DNA from: JANPBY01 sp963851405
Lineage (GTDB): Bacteria > Actinomycetota > Actinomycetes > DATJPE01
Length of the DNA stretch: 64,000 bases
Assembly: GCA_963851405.1 (NCBI GenBank)
Contig: CAWKPB010000005.1
Span: forward strand, 1 to 64,000
Direction: 5' to 3'
Shown: positions 61,859 through 64,000 of the stretch, in pieces
Numbering within the stretch: position 1 is the first letter of the stretch
How the letters are laid out: each line of letters starts with the position of its first letter
Translations under genes and position numbers: made by a program
Notes under the pieces: model-generated
What the model saw: the letters and a program-made list of their open reading frames with translations, nothing else
The model's database searches: none
What the model was told of the DNA's origin: nothing

Positions 61859-61932
61859 TGGCCAGGGACGGGGTCGAACCGTCGACCTTCCGATTTTCAG
61901 TCGGACGCTCGTACCAACTGAGCTACCTGGCC
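61859..61932 (-). tRNA. tRNA-Phe (GAA)
   Basis: Cloverleaf on the minus strand: acceptor GGCCAGG pairs with CCTGGCC, T-arm with GGTTCGACC, anticodon loop CTGAAAA giving GAA. The CCA end is not encoded. It is the 3' member of the Glu-Asp-Phe cluster; a partial copy of it lies at 59053. Confidence 0.95.
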
Positions 61933-61966
61933 GTACGCCGGCCGGCGCGTGACGCCTTCCGGAGAG

Positions 61967-62040
61967 CGACCCCGACGGGACTCGAACCCGCGACCTCCGC
62001 CGTGACAGGGCGGCGCGCTAACCAACTGCGCTACGGGGCC
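61967..62040 (-). tRNA. tRNA-Asp (GTC)
   Basis: Acceptor GGCCCCG, D-arm GCGCAGTTGGTTAGCGC, anticodon loop CTGTCAC giving GTC, T-loop GGGTTCGAGTCC. The 3' CCA is not encoded. Middle of the tRNA cluster. Confidence 0.95.
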
Positions 62041-62124
62041 TCGGTGGCCGAGGCCGTACTGCATCGTGTTTCGGTGTTGCTTCGTACTCGTGCTACTCCT
62101 TGCGGTATTCCTTGCGGTGCTGCG

Positions 62125-62197
62125 TACCCCCAACGGGATTCGAACCCGTGTTACCGGCGTGAAAGGCCAGCGTCCTAGGCCACTAGACGATAGGGGC
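62125..62197 (-). tRNA. tRNA-Glu (TTC)
   Basis: Acceptor GCCCCTA with GU pairs, anticodon loop CTTTCAC giving TTC, T-loop GGGTTCGAATCC. First in the direction of transcription of the Glu-Asp-Phe cluster. Confidence 0.95.
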
Positions 62198-62265
62198 AAG
62201 TCCCGTTGAGGCTAGTCGAGCATAGGGGACCCCCCATCCTTCCACCAAAGCCGCACCCGCCCGCC

Positions 62266-62325
62266 GTACCCACGACACGCCGACGTCACGTACCCACGAC
62301 CCGGCGCACGGACGGCGTGTCGTGG
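62266..62325. repeat. Palindromic repeat element, copy 2
   Basis: The same element as at 19901. Arms CCACGACACGCCG (62270-62282) and its complement (62313-62325) flank a centre with an extra direct repeat of GTACCCACGAC (62266 and 62290). It lies between the tRNA cluster and the zincin gene. Confidence 0.75.
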
Positions 62326-62347
62326 CAACAGCGGGGAGAATGGGGAC

Positions 62348-62695
62348 GTGGTGGCGATGACGGAGGAGGACTTCGAGGAAGCGGTGGCCCAGGCCTTGGA
62401 CTCGGTGCCGTCCGAACTTGCGGCACATCTGGACAACGTGGTCGTCATGATCGAGGACGAGCACGACGGGGAGCCCGACCTCCTCGGGCTGTATGAAGGC
62501 GTCCCCTTGACAGAGCGTGACGGCTGGTACGCGGGCGTGCTGCCCGATCGCATCACCATCTACCGAGCGCCGACGCTGCAGCGCTGGGCGACTCGCGAAG
62601 AAGTCGTCGCCGATGTCCGCGTCACCGTCGTCCATGAGATCGCTCATCACTTCGGCATCGATGACGACCGGCTGCACGAGCTCGGCTACGGCTGA
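62348..62695 (+). CDS. Small zincin-like metallopeptidase-family protein
   Basis: A 115-residue protein with the zincin motif HEIAHHFG (HExxH) near its C-terminus and an N-terminal FEEAVAQALDSVPSELAAHLDNVVVMIEDE, both typical of the actinobacterial minimal zincin (DUF1025-like) family. Proteolytic activity is not established for this family to my knowledge. Start GTG 62348; ATG 62357 is equally possible. Its last 10 nt overlap the convergent GGDEF-EAL gene. Confidence 0.82.
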   Translation: MVAMTEEDFEEAVAQALDSVPSELAAHLDNVVVMIEDEHDGEPDLLGLYEGVPLTERDGWYAGVLPDRITIYRAPTLQRWATREEVVADVRVTVVHEIAHHFGIDDDRLHELGYG

Positions 62696-64000
62696 GCCGC
62701 CCCCGACCCCAGGGCGTCGAGGTCGAGGTGGCGCGAGGCCAGCAGCGCGGCATGCTCCTCAATAGGAGAGGCGGCTCCAAGCAGATCGCCCTGCAACGCG
62801 TCGACCCCGAGGACGCGCAGCGCTGCGAGCTGTCCCGGGGTCTCGACGCCCTCCGCGACGCACTGCCGCTTGGTCGCCCGGCAGGCTTCAACGATGGCCC
62901 GCACGATCGACAGGTCCGCGGGGTCCTCGCACAGGTTTCGGACAAACGACTGGTCAATCTTGATGGTCGATGCGGGCAGCCGTTTCAGATAGGACAGCGT
63001 CGAGTACCCGGTGCCGAAATCGTCGACCACGAGGCCGATTCCAGCGTCGACCAGCCGCTCGATCGCGGCGAGGACCGGCGCGGAATCCGCCAGCTGGGTC
63101 TCCAAGACCTCCAGTCGGACGGCCGAGGGCGGACAGTGGTGGGTGCGCAGCACATCCAGGAGCAGGTCGCCGAACTCCGGTCGCCGCAGCTCATCGGCGG
63201 GGACGTTCACCGAAACCCATACCCGGCGGGCGGTCGGTGCCGCTCGTGCCCAGCCGTCCGCGTCCTGTACGGCCCTCCGGACGACCCAGCTCGTCAGATC
63301 GCGGACGAGTGCGCCCTGGTCAGCGACACCCAAGAAGGCGTCCGGCGCGAGCAGGCCCCGAATGGGGTGAGCCCACCTCACGAGTGCCTCGAACCCGACG
63401 AGGGCGCCGTCTCGTCGTACCACCGGCTGGTAGTGCAGCGTCAGTTCACCCACGTGCAGCGCATGCCGGAGCTCAGCTTCGACTGATATCTGGCTGGCCC
63501 CGCCGGTGCCGGGGGCTGGCCCTTCGCTGTCCGGACCTCGGCTCCATCGCGAGCGGCCGGACTGTTTCGCGTGGGACATGGCCGCATCCGCGAGTCGCAA
63601 GAGGTCCCGGGGATCGACGGCCGCATTGTCGGGGGTGACGATCCCCAAGGATGCGGTGATCACCACCTTCTGACCAGCGAGCTCGATCGGCGTGGCAATC
63701 GCCTCGAGGAGGCGCTCGGCCAGGATGTCGACTTCGGAACTGTCACGGACCCCCTCGCAGACGACGACGAACTCGTCGCCGCTCAGGCGTGCCACGAAAT
63801 CGGAGTCCCTGACCGCTTCCGCAAGATTGCTGGCCACGGCAACAAGGAGCCCATCTCCGGCCTCATGACCGAGGGAGGTGTTCACACGCTTCACACGGTC
63901 GAGGTCGAGGAAGAGGACTGTGACGTCGCGACCGTCTTGGACTGAGCGCGCCAGGGTCCGGGCGAGCTGGTCGAGAAGCAACCGACGGTTCGGCAGGCCG
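62686..64000 (-). CDS. GGDEF-EAL cyclic-di-GMP protein, C-terminal part (gene starts beyond the window)
   Basis: A c-di-GMP turnover protein continuing past the window end. The GGDEF domain has LFLDLDRVKRVN and a changed active site RLSGDEF (Ser for the first Gly), so cyclase activity is doubtful. The EAL domain looks complete: GFEALVRW, SVNVPADEL, LEVLET, VVDDFGTGYSTLSYL, IKIDQSFV, AEGVET and LQGDLLG. Phosphodiesterase activity is therefore likely. Upstream sequence at the edge reads LPNRRLLLDQL, the usual start of a GGDEF domain. Confidence 0.88.
   Translation of the reverse strand, partial: GLPNRRLLLDQLARTLARSVQDGRDVTVLFLDLDRVKRVNTSLGHEAGDGLLVAVASNLAEAVRDSDFVARLSGDEFVVVCEGVRDSSEVDILAERLLEAIATPIELAGQKVVITASLGIVTPDNAAVDPRDLLRLADAAMSHAKQSGRSRWSRGPDSEGPAPGTGGASQISVEAELRHALHVGELTLHYQPVVRRDGALVGFEALVRWAHPIRGLLAPDAFLGVADQGALVRDLTSWVVRRAVQDADGWARAAPTARRVWVSVNVPADELRRPEFGDLLLDVLRTHHCPPSAVRLEVLETQLADSAPVLAAIERLVDAGIGLVVDDFGTGYSTLSYLKRLPASTIKIDQSFVRNLCEDPADLSIVRAIVEACRATKRQCVAEGVETPGQLAALRVLGVDALQGDLLGAASPIEEHAALLASRHLDLDALGSGAAQP

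Noticed and set aside
62686..62695. 10-nt overlap of convergent zincin and GGDEF-EAL genes as a frameshift sign
   Set aside because: Both proteins end with plausible family tails; small convergent overlaps are normal in compact genomes.
1..64000. CRISPR arrays, insertion sequences, phage genes, rRNA
   Set aside because: No regularly spaced repeats, transposase motifs, phage structural genes or rRNA segments were found.

Overview
The window is chromosomal DNA from a high-GC Gram-positive bacterium of the class Actinomycetia. The evidence is the very high G+C content, many GTG starts with GTGA/ATGA stop-start overlaps, a near-canonical bldC next to a Glu/Leu/Phe/Val-type dehydrogenase and a DUF3073 gene, a mycothiol-type maleylpyruvate-isomerase-like protein beside purL, an Eis-like acetyltransferase, and a dedA-fba-DUF3151-purA order that I recall from mycobacteria. 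The genus cannot be read from the sequence. No rRNA, phage, insertion sequence or CRISPR array is visible.

0-6 kb: the end of an MFS transporter, dedA and a SpoU/TrmH methyltransferase (divergent, both apparently leaderless), a class II fructose-bisphosphate aldolase broken by three frame changes, two small alpha/beta-barrel or VOC proteins, a DUF3151 gene and purA. 6-16.6 kb: a large zinc-ribbon/class III cyclase/AAA ATPase protein translationally coupled to an FAD oxidase, a double GNAT protein, then a tight aminotransferase-amidohydrolase-amine oxidase operon. The amine oxidase appears circularly permuted.

16.7-38.5 kb is dominated by de novo purine synthesis: purD, purB, purC, purS, purQ, purL, purF and purM (plus purA upstream). 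These are interspersed with galE, VOC, GNAT and APH genes and a complete polyamine-type ABC transporter (ATPase, lipoprotein, two permeases) with a strong hairpin after the lipoprotein gene. 38-40 kb carries DUF3073, an amino-acid dehydrogenase and bldC, an order also known in Streptomyces.

40-61.6 kb looks like a cyclic-nucleotide region. It holds a tandem-cyclase (soluble-adenylyl-cyclase-like) ATPase/TPR protein directly behind bldC, an MFS-cNMP-binding-patatin fusion, an MFS-cNMP-binding fusion, a metallo-beta-lactamase hydrolase, a second zinc-ribbon cyclase/ATPase, a C-terminal remnant of a similar cyclase, and a PLP-dependent decarboxylase fused to a C-terminal cNMP-binding domain. Secreted proteins, an oxidoreductase and a PhyH-type dioxygenase lie among them. 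The 58.9-59.7 kb strip is a graveyard of remnants, including a degenerate copy of the 3' half of tRNA-Phe; the intact tRNA-Phe lies 2.8 kb downstream in a Glu-Asp-Phe tRNA cluster.

The window ends with a small zincin-type protein and the end of a GGDEF-EAL protein. A palindromic element of about 60 bp occurs twice, at 19.9 and 62.3 kb. Several genes have a TANNNT hexamer 6-8 nt before the start codon and no Shine-Dalgarno sequence, suggesting common leaderless transcription.
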